Shown: piece after piece, positions 11,831 through 23,559 of the stretch
How positions within the stretch are numbered: position 1 is the first letter of the stretch
How the letters are laid out: each line of letters opens with the position of its first letter
Origin: Diatrype stigma
Taxonomy: Eukaryota > Ascomycota > Sordariomycetes > Xylariales > Diatrypaceae
Length of the DNA stretch: 64,000 bases
Reading direction: 5' to 3'
NCBI GenBank assembly: GCA_022225965.2
Contig: JAKJXP020000046.1
Location: 1-64,000 of the forward strand
Position numbers and translations under genes: made by a program
Notes under the pieces: model-generated
What the model was told of the DNA's origin: nothing
Database searches by the model: none
The model's input: the letters and a program-made list of their open reading frames with translations, nothing else

Positions 11831-12697
11831 GAAGCAACGGGTACCTGGCCTGACCCTGTCGCAACCTATGAGTTCAGCGAGCGTGTTCGACAAAGGGCGG
11901 CTAGAACCCCGACACAGCAGGCGAGATGTCTGATATAGCTGCAGCCCTGGATGGGCACATCGAATGTGGTTTGGATGAAGCGCTATGAACTCCGTAGGTT
12001 ATCTAGGTCCTGTTGGATCTATGGTGGTAGGAGACTACTGATGGTTTCAACAAGATGCCGTAAGGACCTTTATCATATCAGACACAAGCGAAGCTGGCCA
12101 AGCGACAGTGTGTGCCTAGTATATAGCGGCATCTCTACGTTGATCGCCACCTAATGGACAACCCTAGTTGGGAGATCTAAACCCCTGAGCACATAACCTC
12201 GATGCATTGGAACCCAATGCTGGCCTTTGTGGACTTGTAGCAAGTTGTAGGAACCTGCAGTAAAGCCACTGCGAAATTTCCAATAGGGCGAGGAACCCTA
12301 GCACCTAAGCAAGCCACTCAGGTGGACCCTTCCACCCACCTGTGGCTGGTGCTGAGTACATTAACCTCCGAAAAAGACACGCAGCTGGAAAATCCTTCCA
12401 AACTCTTCCATTCACTAAGACGACCCCCAATTGGCCAGCCACCATGCGCACAGCAATGCGGCTGCCTGCCTCCTACTTAACCGTGCCACCAACATATCCG
12501 GTGTGAGGCCAAGTTTATGAGAGCAGGTTACCATCCTCGCTCTACTATAACCTTTTCCCATTCGCGAGATAGATCGTGTTGGCAGCTCTAGCCAATCGCT
12601 CTCATCAAGCTACAAGCCCAACTGTCCTACGCAGTGGTTTGGACGTTGTATCGTAACAGATCGGCCGACTGACAGATACGTCTCAACAATCGTGGTC
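11831..12697. other. Intergenic region, no gene seen
   Basis: This is the upstream region of the Derlin gene. I see no coding signal. Confidence 0.35.
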
Positions 12698-13928
12698 ATG
12701 TCCGACGTCGCATCTGCCTACTGGGCTGCTCCGCCCATTGCCAGGTAAGCCTTTGCCTATCCACCTCATCCACACCTGTAACTGAGCTACGAGAAAGCCG
12801 AGCTAATGCGCCATTGACAGAACGGTAGCAACGGCTGTGTTCGCCAGCTCTGTCGCCGCCTACACTGGCATGGTCTCGATGTACCCCTTCTTCTTCCACT
12901 ACTCCTTCCTCCTCCAGTTCCCTCCAGCGATTCATCGCCTCTTCACGAGCTTCCTCCTGACGAAGCCGGGTTTGGGGGTCCTGTTTGAGACCTACTTCGT
13001 ATACTCGTACCTCAGTCAGATCGAGAAGAGCAACCCGAAGTTCTCGAGGAAGGAGGATCTGTTGTGGTATCTGATGTTCGTCGGCGGAGTCATCATTGTA
13101 GGTCTACCTTGCTCTTCTTGCGTGTATATGTATTCCCGTTCCGTTCCCCATCCCCATCACCATCACGTCGAGACCCTCAACATATCTGCCCGCTTAGTGT
13201 ATTGCCACCACAGCTACAGCGGTTCCTGGAATTGAGGAAGATTACCCCTGCGCTCGAACTGGCCCGTCATTCGCAACCTCATTTTAGGGTCAGCGTCGAG
13301 CGTGGGCACGGTGGGATGTCTATATGGATGACTCGGGTGATGTCTACGGACCTTTTTGCTCGGGTGGTTTCTAGCGCCCTACATGACTTCAACAAGTCAC
13401 CCTTCTTGTCTTCGCACTTCGCTCCTTTTTTGCCTCGTTCACTACCATGTGACGGTTTGACAAGAAATGATAGGATTATGCTGACTAGTATATTAGACTC
13501 TGAACCAACTCTTTACCGGGGCACCAAGTCATCTGTCGGCCTTACTTATATCAGTATGCTACACGGCAACCCAAGACCAGAGGGGGGCAACAGCACACTT
13601 TTATATCGTCTCCGTCCCCGCCCAACTCTTGCCCTACTGTATGCTCCTAATGAGCCTCCTCCTAGAAGGGCCAACTGCCTTCCTCGTCGGTTTGACCGGT
13701 CTCATCGCTGCTCATCTCCACGACTTCTTGGTCAGATTGTACCCGGAGTTCGGCAATGGGCCTAACCTCATCCCAACACCCGGTTTCCTGTCGTACATCA
13801 TCAGGACACAGCGGGAACAAGGGACAGTCTACGGGCAAAGGTATGCGCAGCCGAGGGAGTTCGGTGGTTCAAGTGGGCCTCTACCAGAGTCGTGGAGAAG
13901 CAAGGGTCCTGGGAGGCGCCTTGGATGA
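12698..13928 (+). CDS. Derlin (rhomboid pseudoprotease, ER-associated degradation)
   Basis: Exons 12698-12744, 12821-13097 and 13497-13928 give 251 residues. Derlins help pull misfolded proteins out of the ER membrane and recruit Cdc48/p97. Seen: an N-terminal YWAAPPIAR, the TM1 region, FPPAIHRLFTSFLL, the TYF-Y-YLSQIE block, FSRKEDLLWYLMFVGGVII, then (across intron 2) TATQDQRGATAHFYIVSVPAQ and the C-terminal helices GLIAAHLHDFLVRLYP. The protein ends WRSKGPGRRLG, which resembles the SHP box (GxGxxL) that binds Cdc48 in Dfm1 and Derlin-1. The rhomboid catalytic Ser/His are absent, as expected. The usual Trp-Arg of the WR motif reads His-Arg here (IHRLFT). Intron 2 is unusually long (399 nt) and its splice sites (GTAGGT...ATTAG) are my inference, supported by the phase and the restored QDQRG segment. 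Confidence 0.88.
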
Positions 13929-14377
13929 GTATGTCACTAGGCTTGATCGCATGATAGCATAGGGATGTACAATGGCAATTGCTCACGCGTTGACGTTGAG
14001 TTTGTTTCATAAAAAATGCATCCGAACATTGAACAACGACCTGTACTCTGCAATACTATTAATACACTTTTTACCGGTGCCCATGCTCATTAGTCAGTGA
14101 TGCTCATCCTACATAATAGTGCAGCCAAAAGGTACCGCAACTCCTAGATAACTCCAGGAAGAATCCATCCATGTAAAGTAACGACAGGCTTTATTCCGAC
14201 TGCGCCATTGCTCGCGGGAAAGTTCCGACCATGAAAACCTGATCTGGCCCATTCTCAGATCACCCCGCCCCAACCGAGTCCAGTCCAGTCCAGTCCATAC
14301 ATGCCGCCATAACCATGCTCCCTATATAGATAAATAACTTCAAAATGATTTGCTCGTCCCCATCATCATCATCATCA
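13929..14377. other. Convergent 3' region
   Basis: This lies between the Derlin stop and the stop of the minus-strand surface-protein gene. It holds a short pentamer run (cagtccagtccagtcc, about 14279-14296) and an atc triplet run near 14361-14380. No gene. Confidence 0.4.
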
Positions 14378-16264
14378 TCATCCGTAGAGACTACTCTTGC
14401 CTGTTTTGGGCTCCACTTCCTCTCCCACCCACGGCCTCCGCCGGTCCACGGCCGTCTGCTCCACCGGCGTCGGCTCCTCGACCCGGATCTGCGGCGGCGC
14501 GTATTTCTTCGGCACCCGAATCCGGGGCACCGACGGCAGTCGCAGCGCGGGGACCTTCGTGCGTGCTGGCGGTGGCGGCGGCGGCGGCGGCGGAGGAGCT
14601 GCGCGAACGTGTTGTTGGCGTGGTAATTGCTGATGCGGGTTTGGGTTTTCTGGGGTAGCGAAAGAGGCAGTGGCAGTGGCAGTGGTCTCCGCAGCTGCTG
14701 CGAACGGCGGTGGTGGCGGGCCGGGCGGCGGGCCCGGTAGCCGGACGTGGTTGTTCGCGTCCTCGGCTGCGTTGAGGTACGCCGCCAGCGCGTACGAGTC
14801 GGGCTTATTCGTCCGCGCCGGCCGTGGCGGCTCGGGGGGCGCCGTCGCCATCCCTATCGCCGTCCCCATCCCCGTCCCCGTCGCGTGGTAGCTGCGGCTG
14901 CTGTGGCCCGAGTTCTGGCGGCTGTGGCTCGCGCCCGGGTCGTAGGCTGGGTGCGTCGGCAGCGCGCCGGAGCCGGGCAGGTTCGGGTTGAAGGCGTAGT
15001 TGTGGTGGTTGGCGCTGGTGGTGATCGCCGTGGCGCCGGCGGGGCGGAAGCTGAACATCTCTTTCTCCAGCTCGTCGTAGTACTCGGCGTTGTTGGCCGG
15101 CGGGCGGTAGTAGCGGGACGAGGCGAGCGGCGGCGGCTGGCGCGGCGGCGGCATCTGGGACCGGAGCTCGTACTCGCTCACCTGTGCCATCGCCGCTAAT
15201 TTGTGAGGGTCTACCATACCGCCGCCGCCGCCACCTGCGAACCCGCCCAGGAGAGGCGGCGGCGTGATGGATTTGCTGCCGCCGCCCCGTGGATCGTAGT
15301 CGGAGTGCACCGGCTCCCCGTACAGCCGCTTCTGCTTGCGGTGGTACACCCAGAAGAGGCCGATGCCTCCCAGGAACAGCAGGGCGGCCCCTACGGCGAT
15401 TCCGACCACGGTGCCCTGCGTCATGGCCCCGGACGAGCCTGAGTCCGTCAGGGTCTGGTTCGACGGCGGGTCCGTGATGTTGATTCGAGAGGTCGTGAAG
15501 AGGCTGCCGGCGAGACGTAGCAGGCTTCCGCCCTTCGGTTTCTGGTCGCAGCCCGCCTTTAGGGCGGTCATGACTATTACATGGGGTTAGCGAGGCCAGT
15601 CTCATTTTGTGCGTGGGAGTTGCTGCTGTCTAGTAGGTATCATACAGTTGGCCATATACGATAGGTCGGTGCTGGTGGACAAGCACTGGACACAGGGCTC
15701 CAGGCTTTGGCCGGAAAACTGGCCGCCGTCTGTTGTGCAGTACTCGTATTGATCGCGGTTGGGATCCAGGTTCCCTGCCTCCATCGCCTTCTTCAGCGGC
15801 TCGCACGCTGTGTCGATGTCACATGGCGAGGAGACCCTTTTCGAAGCGTTCGGAAACCCGTATACGCAGATGTCTACCGAGTAGCGCAGATTGTCTGGCA
15901 AGAAATCATGAATTAGTCCCAACCTAGCGGGCCCAAGAGATTATCCAGAGTAAACTCGGGCTCTTTCTTCCTGTTCTATCTTACAGAGAAACCACTCGGC
16001 ATCGCTCTCCGGCCCCTGGGTAGCATTGCTTTTCTGGAGGCAATCGAGGCAGTTCCTGTACTTTATGCCGGTACTCGTCGAATCGTACTCGTCGTCATGG
16101 CAAGTGATTTCCGAGATGTCGGTGGTCGACGCTGCCGCGTCCAGCGGGTCGGCCTCGGTGTCGTTGAGGCATACGGCAGAACACGACGAGCCCGGGGTCA
16201 CCTGGAGAGCGAATACTCTGAGACTCAGGACAACCAAGCCGAGGAGAAGCTCGGTTCCCAGCAT
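14378..16264 (-). CDS. Cys-rich single-pass surface protein, paralogue A
   Basis: Exons (minus strand) are 16264-15985, 15894-15646 and 15573-14378, giving 574 residues; both introns are phase 1. Order of parts: signal peptide (MLGTELLLGLVVLSLRVFA), then a Cys-rich ectodomain in two modules. Module 1 is ALQVTPGSSCSAVC ... CHDDEY ... CLDCLQKS; module 2 is YNLRYSVDICVYGFPN ... SPCDIDTACEPL ... YCTTDGGQF ... CVQCLS. A juxtamembrane stretch beginning FMTALKAGC follows, then one TM helix at about 226-250 (GTVVGIAVGAALLFLGGIGL), a basic stop-transfer HRKQKR, and a long low-complexity cytoplasmic tail with Tyr/Pro-rich and polyproline segments (a run of ten Pro). This layout resembles fungal wall-integrity sensors and proteins annotated as LPXTG-like, but no named domain is certain. 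Paralogues lie at 28941 and 40985. Function is unknown; sensing or wall anchoring is inference. Confidence 0.85.
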
Positions 16265-17677
16265 CTTGTAGGCCGGTTTACTTGTTCTCTATGATCTGGG
16301 CAACACCGACAACAACCCACCCAAACAAAAGGTATAAACAAGGTGACACGACGCTATCGGACACATCTGATCATGGCAGCCAGCCAGCCAGCAACCAAAC
16401 AATGGTGAGAGACCGCTCACTCCCGAACACAGATCGATACGGGCTTCGTTGGGCACCACCTGAGTCCAGGACAGGAAGCAAACAAAGCCTGGATAGTCTG
16501 ACGGGGACACGATCCGAACCAGTAAGAGCGAAACCGAGAGTATGGTTCAAGGAGAACAAGACCTTACGACGAGTGGATTCGTGATTCCCTATATGTCATT
16601 GTCTTTTCATGCCACACTTTCTCCCACTGGTGGGAAGCCGGGGTCAAGGTAAGAACAGCAACACGCCAGGGCGGCTCGCCCGCTCCGGTAGTACTCTACT
16701 CGTTACCTAGCTCTATCTACCTAACGTAGGACTAATCGAGACTAACCAGATGCCTTGGCTTGGCTTGCTTGTGTCTGGTGTGTGCGTGTATGTGGGTAAG
16801 TGTATATAGAAATAGCCTTCCCTCACTAAACTGCTTCTATCCTTCTGTGGAAGTTTTCGGTGATCAATTAATTTTTTTATTTTTACTCCTCGAAATAGGT
16901 ACACGGCTTTCTCTATTCGCTCGAATGGATGGACAGGGTACCAGACCAATAGCGAAGCGGCAGGTCTTCCAGTCGCCCTCGCGGAACGCGTTCGTTCAGT
17001 CAGTCAGGCAAGGACGGCGCCCGGTTTACGAGCTTGACATGTTGAACGCAGCAACTTTACAGGCTGGATGGGCAAGTCTGGCCGCTCGGTGGAGGCCGCG
17101 CATTTCCCTAGGCCATCCAATAGCAGCGGCGAGCTATCGTCGATGGCGGGTTGGGTTGGCAGGGGGGAGGAAGATCCCTGAGCGGGGTGATCTTCCCGTC
17201 TATAAGTGGATCGCCTATTTTGTTCTACGACGTATTTGTGGTAGTCTAAGCTTGCAGATGTGCAGGTCTCGTCTATCTTTCCCTGGGCGTCTCGCGGCCA
17301 AAAGCCGGGGCTTTTGCCAAGAGCCGAACACACATCGGCCAATAAGGGGCGCCTACAGACGCCGGCCGCCTTTGGTGGCCATGAGCAGGGGAGGGGACCC
17401 GCGTGAGGCCAATAAGAACCCCTCCGTCATCTCCATCATCGCGGGGATTTGCAACTCGCAGGTCTCGCTACCTGCTATCACGAGATCCGCTATGCTTGGT
17501 GGACCAAGCCTGACGAGGAATGGGTTTGCTGCCGCTGACCGCTGGCGATGTTTTGTCTACAGTAGCTGGTGGAGTACAAAAGCGGGAAAACAGGAGAATT
17601 TGGCCGGCTCTTCTCCCAGACTGCCAAAGTAATATGTCCAACATTAAGCATGTGTGAGCATCTTTGAGCTGTATTAT

Positions 17678-18007
17678 CTAGGTTGCAATAAGAGTCACGA
17701 TGGCATTGAGAATTGGTAGGTAGTACCAGTACACCCTCGCGGCATAGTGGGCAAAATCATATAGATCGGTTAGTACGAATGATCTCCCCTGCATTGCCGC
17801 GCTGGCGGCTATCCATAACAGCTGGATTAAGCATTCCGCGCAAAATGGGCCTCGAAATGTTGTGCGAATGAATATTAGCAATGTGATAGTGACAGTGGCT
17901 GCATCTGCAGACGTTTCCGCCTTGGCTAACAGCAACATCACGCCACACGCGGTTCTACCGGTAGCTTTAAGGCTTTCATGACCATAGCAAAGAGGTTGGC
18001 TTGCCAT
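17678..18007 (-). CDS. Uncertain hydrophobic ORF, possible membrane-protein remnant
   Basis: This is a 109-codon ATG-started frame with two hydrophobic stretches: ATVTITLLIFIRTTFRG, and a C-terminal YWYYLPILNAIVTLIAT. The spacing and the FIRTTFR motif recall the helices of small fungal integral membrane proteins, but no family is certain. It has no clear partner exons. It may be the last part of a decayed gene or a chance frame in non-coding DNA. Confidence 0.15.
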   Translation of the reverse strand: MASQPLCYGHESLKATGRTACGVMLLLAKAETSADAATVTITLLIFIRTTFRGPFCAECLIQLLWIAASAAMQGRSFVLTDLYDFAHYAARVYWYYLPILNAIVTLIAT

Positions 18008-19037
18008 TCTGCCTAATGCTAATGATATTCATGGTCCTATTGACCCTGTCATGCACTGCGTCTATTGATAACAAAGGGACTATTGACATGATTCATGCAT
18101 CTATCTATAGGTACTTAAGAAGCTCATCTCCCATGTTTGTTCTAGGATAAAGATATTTTGCCATTGTTGGTAAATTACTGTCTATCATCCTATCCCTAGA
18201 TTTGTCCGGATAGTGTAACCTCATGTCAAGGCCCATGTGGCTAATGATATCAGGTCTATCGCTATCATCAATGAGGAGCCCCTAGATGGAACATAAGGGC
18301 AAGATAAGCTTGAGGAATAATTTGAACGATCTACATCGTGGTGATATATTTTACTCTCGAGTGTTGTTAAGTGTTCTTGATGCAGATGAAAGTTGAATGC
18401 ATATCCCCATCAGCAATTACTGTACATGTCAATGCCACAGTATTAGCAACACAGGTAGAACTCGATTTAGCGAGCAAGCATGGCAGCAAGGGATTCATCG
18501 GAGAAAGGCCGGGTACGAATGCTTCATCTTGTTATACGGGTGCTTCTGATTGGTCTAATCTAAGTCATCGCCTTGTTTTGGGTTGTAACTGTGATACGTC
18601 CCCATTGAAATACGAATAGGTTATCCAAGCACTGGACTGCTATTCAACCGAGAGCTAAACAGGTTTTCACTTTCCTCTACATTCTTCAGAGAAGTCTGAG
18701 GGGATCAGCAATGGAAAATATAGGGGGAACGAAGGCAAAATAAGCGAAGTTTAGGTGCAAGAGACCCCGTGTAAGCGCTGTAGTCCAGGCTGTGTTGAGG
18801 TTGCTCCGTATGCTTACCGTTACAAAGTAAGACATTAAAGAAGGCTTCATATGTAATTCTCCTCCTTTCGAACGCCTGGCTGACATTCGAAAGGCCCGAT
18901 GTTGCGGATGGGTGCGTTAGTTCAGACGAGAGATCTACGATGGTTGATTGCTACCCGGGGAACGGCTTTGTTTGCTCGGGTGGCTAGAGCTGGGGATATC
19001 CAAATCTTAGAAGAGTTGAAAATATGAAGCCTTTAGC

Positions 19038-19045
19038 TATATAAA
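19038..19045 (+). promoter_or_regulatory. Probable TATA box of the 19141 gene
   Basis: TATATAAA lies about 96 bases before the ATG, a normal distance for a fungal secreted-protein gene. Confidence 0.4.
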
Positions 19046-19140
19046 CCGGACTCTCAAACCCTTTCGGGTCTGACAATATAAACATCATCGATCGATTGGA
19101 CATACTACCTCATAGTCCAGAAGCTCGCTTGTGCTCTAGC

Positions 19141-19584
19141 ATGAAGCTCACTCCACTCCTCTTCCTCGGTCTGTTGACCAGCCTCGGAACAGCAGACGAT
19201 GCCCCTCCCGAGCCCGTAGCCCAGTGGACGCTATCGAGCGCCAGCCGCAACCGAAGCGCAAACGGCACGACCTGCCACTGGGGCCTGACGATCCGGGACG
19301 ACGCGAGCGGCATGCCGGCCGAGCACTGCCATTTCACGGTCAAGGCGGACGCGAGCAAGCCCTGCAACCTCGTGCAGTTCTCCGACATCCCGTGCGCGGC
19401 CGAGTCGGACTGGGTCATGAACGGCGGGTTCAGCGAGTTCCAGCAGTTCATGGTTGTCATCGTCTACAACGCGCGCGAGCAGGCCAAGGCCTACTTCGGC
19501 TTCCAATCAAGGGCGCTCGACGAGGGAAAGCCCATCCCGAAGCAGATCAACCCGGCTTTCTCGACGAACCAGTCGAATCACTAG
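19141..19584 (+). CDS. Small secreted protein, intact member of a local family
   Basis: This is a single-exon gene of 147 residues. The start at 19141 is preferred over an in-frame position at 19096 because it opens a good signal peptide (MKLTPLLFLGLLTSLGTA). The mature protein contains QWTLSSASRN, then TTCHWGLTI, EHCHFTV, KPCNLVQFSDIPC, and the C-terminal VVIVYNAREQAKAYFGF. The four cysteines in C-W...C-F...C...F-D-PC order are typical of an uncharacterised class of fungal small secreted proteins with a beta-sandwich-like strand pattern. Function is unknown. Two other copies in the window are broken (11406 and about 20640-21000). Gene-poor flanks and decayed copies suggest fast turnover. Confidence 0.75.
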   Translation: MKLTPLLFLGLLTSLGTADDAPPEPVAQWTLSSASRNRSANGTTCHWGLTIRDDASGMPAEHCHFTVKADASKPCNLVQFSDIPCAAESDWVMNGGFSEFQQFMVVIVYNAREQAKAYFGFQSRALDEGKPIPKQINPAFSTNQSNH

Positions 19585-20639
19585 GCGGTGCGCGTAGTCT
19601 ATTTCAGGCATAACAGGTTGGAGAGCCAGTTCGGCTTGGAGTGTCTACGCTTCCTTATTTGGGGAAACGGGCGAATAATCGCTGCATTACTTGCTCATCA
19701 CCAGGTCGCGTCTACTCCATTCCGTTGGTACATAGTCAGGGTTAGAAAAGAGTCGAGACGGAGAGTCCCAGAATCCTCATTGATAGCTACAAGATCAACT
19801 AATCACACCGTACATTTCCCTCGGGGCGTGCAGTTGATCTTGATTTCAGGACTACGATATTCGATCCGAACGGAGTATACTGTTGTCCAAATTCTACCTA
19901 TCAAAATATCGTTCCATGGTATCAGGACCCCTTTCAACCCAAAATGTAGCATATCCTGTGGTGTCTCCTTGTCCGGTCTTCAATTCAATATTACGATGCA
20001 TCAAGGTACTTGATACGCAGCTCCGAACAACAGGAATCGACGATCGTCTGTGCCATCGGCTCTCGTGAATTGAGCTTACTAGTCCTACCAACAGAATACT
20101 TCTTTTTCGAACCTTCATAAAGGGGGGGCGAACCTTGGTTGATTTGGCGATATGCCGTATCTGTACACGTGCTACGTGATCGCCTGTGTCAAGCCAAATT
20201 GTTGATAGAAAGCCCGAATACCTGTTTAGCTTGTGTTGCAAACTTCCTTTCATGTTTCACTAGTAGAGACAGTGATCGAGCTGCACATCATCACTCGAGT
20301 GATTGGAGCTTGCTGCATCTCACTCAACATGGCCTATTCAGCTGGGAACGTTGAAATAATCATCGACCAACATAAGTAACTATGTGTTATTAGGCAGCCG
20401 AGTTAGCGTTGCCCTCGAAGAGCATATATTGAATATGGTAAGCTAAATTATTGGTACGAGGTCCCTTTTCAGGGTCACCCCCGCCCATAATACCCAGATG
20501 TCTGAAACCAGTGACCAGAGTCACTGTCTGACCACCGCCATGTTTTTCTCAAGACGCCGTGAATCTAAGACCTACCCTGGTATTATGCTGAACAACGCTC
20601 TAACATGCCGTCTTCGTCACAGCTGATGTACACAATACA
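19585..20639. other. Intergenic region, no gene seen
   Basis: Short frames only. I see no family signature between the intact and decayed copies of the secreted-protein family. Confidence 0.35.
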
Positions 20640-21010
20640 GTTAGAATCTGGTTGATATCTAGAATGCACCGTAGCCGAACCGTCCGCAACAGTACCTGCC
20701 GCTGGACCTTCCCCATCGACGAGTCTGAGGACCTAGCTTAAGATACTCCAGCTCGGTGTACGTTCGGAATACGAGCTCTAAATACTACTTCGACTTGTGA
20801 GGAAAGCCTTTTCCAAGACGTCGAGTGCGGCAACGAGATGATTATCTTCCTCTTCAGCGGGGGCTGAAATAGCATGGGCTTCACTGGCCTAGCATTCGTT
20901 AACCGCGCCGAAGCGGCTATGGCATACTTCGGTTACTCGGATACCGTGTTGAACGACGGGGGGCGATCCCAGAGCAGAGGAAGTCGGCTACGTTGGTTGA
21001 CTCGGAGAAC
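20640..21010 (+). pseudogene. Decayed paralogue of the 19141 secreted protein
   Basis: Reading frames across this stretch give, in order, VRNSTCRWTFPIDESED (compare NGTTCHWGLTIRDD), FQDVECGNE (compare FSDIPCAAE), and GFTGLAFVNRAEAAMAYFGYS (compare MVVIVYNAREQAKAYFGF). Each block falls in the right order and spacing, but they are separated by stop codons and frame changes, and no signal peptide is visible. The open stretch at 20874-21056 is only the last block. This is a clear broken copy of the gene 1.5 kb to its left. Confidence 0.7.
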
Positions 21011-21059
21011 GAACAACATGTTACTACCCAGGGATACCCAACGAGATGCACCTTGAAGA

Positions 21060-22220
21060 GTAGCTGCGATAGTAGTCAGATAGCTCTGATGAACAGAGAT
21101 GCGTGTTGGGAACACTAGCGGCTAGAGCCTTCGTTCAACTACAAATTATGTCAGTGTATATGTAACTACATTGGAACATCAACAGGCTTGTTAATATGCC
21201 AGTGGGAGGAGTAATCACATACGGATACGGGAAGTGGTGAGTTCTGTGTGAAGCTGGAAACAGGAATTCGATGATAACCGGAAACTTCTTGCGTCGAACA
21301 GTTTCTTCTCCCAGTCTCGCAGGTCAATGGGATCAGACCTAGGGAACATGAAAGGAACGTTGTCATGGTATAATACAGCCCCGTCGTGTCTGGGCGAGCT
21401 CTGTATTCCAAAATAGAGGGAAGCAGTGAACGGGTTCACAGACCTATGGTACTAGGTTTAATAGAGGCGGGAATGGGAACTATTGTATTGATATACGAAA
21501 AGGTACGCCCGGCTCAAGTAATGGCGATTGTGCTCCTGTAAATCCGTAATTCTATACATGATGGTGGAAATACTCGACATGAAGTGTCATCAGCAGGAAA
21601 GACCATATCAGCTGCGTAGGTAGCGTTGGTAACAACGTTGCATGGCGCCCAACATGGCTTACCTATATGAATCAAATCCCTGGACGTCTCTAGCCGCCTT
21701 CTTATAACTAACAGTCAAAGAGGCAATTATTGATTACCTAGTCTGGATATGATCAACATGGTGTTGTGAAACGGAAACCAACGAGCCAGTCAGAACCAGT
21801 CCCGACAGGTTGGATCAGTCCTTCGGCTAGTCCCATAACTGAAGAAAAGAAGAGATCCAACACCGGCTAATTGACCATTCAGGTCGACCTGTAGCGAGCA
21901 GTATCATGCTTGGCCTTTTACCAACAAAGCTACTTGTTAATCAGGTACAACATAATCCAGGGGAGAACGAGCCGAACCGTAGTCTCGGGTCCGGGACCCC
22001 TCCGCGCTGCGGGACGGCGCTGTACGTAATAATCCCTCACGTCATATAAATCTCGACGTTGACTCGGCAGTTCGCTCTTGACACACATTGGAGTAAGCCC
22101 AGTAAAAGTGACGGAGGAGATGGTGGATGTATATGAGAGAAGCTCTGAGGCTCGATGATTGAACCTCATAGAAAGGGGCTGGCTGGCTTTCTGAATTGCT
22201 ATATTAGGGAATATATTAGG
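21060..22220. other. Intergenic region, no certain gene
   Basis: Nothing recognisable. A minus-strand frame at 21439-21215 includes LYFGIQSS, faintly like the family end AYFGFQS, but the rest does not fit. Confidence 0.3.
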
Positions 22221-22227
22221 GAGATAA

Positions 22228-22477
22228 CGAGTGTCGCATTGTGGAGGAGCGCACTGCTTACTTCCTACGGAAGGCGGCACAGCAACAGCCCTGCGCCAAA
22301 CGGCCCTGTGGCCGGAACTATGCTGTCAGGTTTGCTTATAATAGGGAAGGCTATGCGCTCCTGTGCAGTAAGAATCCGCGAGCCTCGCGAGCCTGCATGC
22401 CGGTCTCCAGCCAACAAACTCGAGTCTCGCTCAGCCGTTGTGAGGTATTTACCCTAGGAACCGCAATGCTTAGGTGA
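22228..22477 (+). pseudogene. Possible relic of a Cys-rich secreted protein
   Basis: A frame without ATG reads ECRIVEERTAYFLRKAA, then QQQPCAKRPCGRN and YALLCSKNPRASRAC. Cysteine spacing and composition suggest the last exon of a small secreted Cys-rich protein. No start codon, signal peptide or upstream exon was found, so it is either a fragment or the end of a gene whose first exon I could not place. Confidence 0.25.
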
Positions 22478-23559
22478 CATAACAACTACCAACCGTTACA
22501 ATCCTGATACCACATCTCTTAATTAGCCCTAGACGAACGCAGTAGGCAAGACTTCCTCGATTTAGTCGAGAAAAGCCGGGGTGTAATGCTTGCGAGTTTG
22601 TCGACTAAGATGCCCCAAGCACTTCTTGACCAACGTTATATGCATGTGCCAGTACGGTACCTTACCTCCCCATCGTACGACAAACATCTCTATCTACTGT
22701 CTGCTTACCGCCGCCGACCAACCTATTTCGGAGGATAACATCCATGAACTACTACTTAGATCTCATCTCTTCTCATCGTGTCCACGTGGACCAGCCACCC
22801 GATAATAGTATGTAGGCATGTATGTAGGTATGACGGCAGGACGGCTTGATAGGCGGTCTTGGGTTGCATTGTCCGCATGTGCCGGGTTCCCTACGGCGCC
22901 GGCGCAGTAAGTGGTCGCTATAATTGAGCCCACCTATAATTAAACCCGCCGCGGTGATTGGCTCTGGCCCGCCCCGGCCCACTAACCTACACACTGGCGC
23001 AGGCGGTTAGGAATCTTGTCACAGTGGGCAGAGTGGCTCTCGACTGCTCGCTGCATCGCATCTCCATGGGCTGATCCGCCCGAAAGCAGGTAAATCTTGG
23101 TGGTATCGAAGGATTACATTGGGCCGTTATTCGTTTATTCGTGGTCAGTCGTGGTTGCAAGAGAGACAGTGGAGGCGTGGAAATCGACTCCCCACGCCGT
23201 AAAGCTTATTTTATCTTTGGTGTTCTGGTGGGCTAGCGGGAGCTGGGCAAGGTGGGATACACAGAGAGAGAGAGTGAGAGACTGAGGAAGGGATAACTAT
23301 GGAGACTGCATCCCCGTTCTGCCGCCGTTCGCAAGTGCCGCATAGACTAAGTACCTTAGATAGTCGCCGCCATGCATCGCATTCCTCACCTTGAGTATCT
23401 TTGATCTTTGATCTTTGATGACAGCAATCGTGGTGTTTTTCAAGTTCGGACTGTGGTAATTCTCAGAGCGTTATTGAGATTTGGGAGTTCGAGTGTTTGT
23501 TTCTCTGGCCAATCCCCTTGCGAGAATCGCCGTGGCCGTTGCCGCTGTCGTTGCCGAAG
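22478..23559. other. Intergenic region and NTA1 upstream region
   Basis: No gene. A heptamer run (tttgatc)x3 lies at 23398-23420, about 140 bases before the NTA1 start codon. Confidence 0.4.

Larger units (their letters stand above)
16265..19140. other. Gene-poor region upstream of paralogue A and the 19141 gene
   Basis: An open frame at 16925-17632 (ATG start, 235 codons) has Arg/Ser/Pro-rich composition and no recognisable motif; it overlaps the likely promoter of paralogue A and is probably chance. A 109-codon minus-strand frame (18007-17678) starts with ATG and is hydrophobic (see separate entry). TATATAAA at 19038-19045 is the likely TATA box of the gene starting at 19141. Confidence 0.35.

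Noticed and set aside
16925..17632. 235-codon ATG frame in the plus strand
   Set aside because: Composition is Arg/Ser/Pro-rich without motifs, and it overlaps the probable promoter of the 16264 gene. Kept only as a note.
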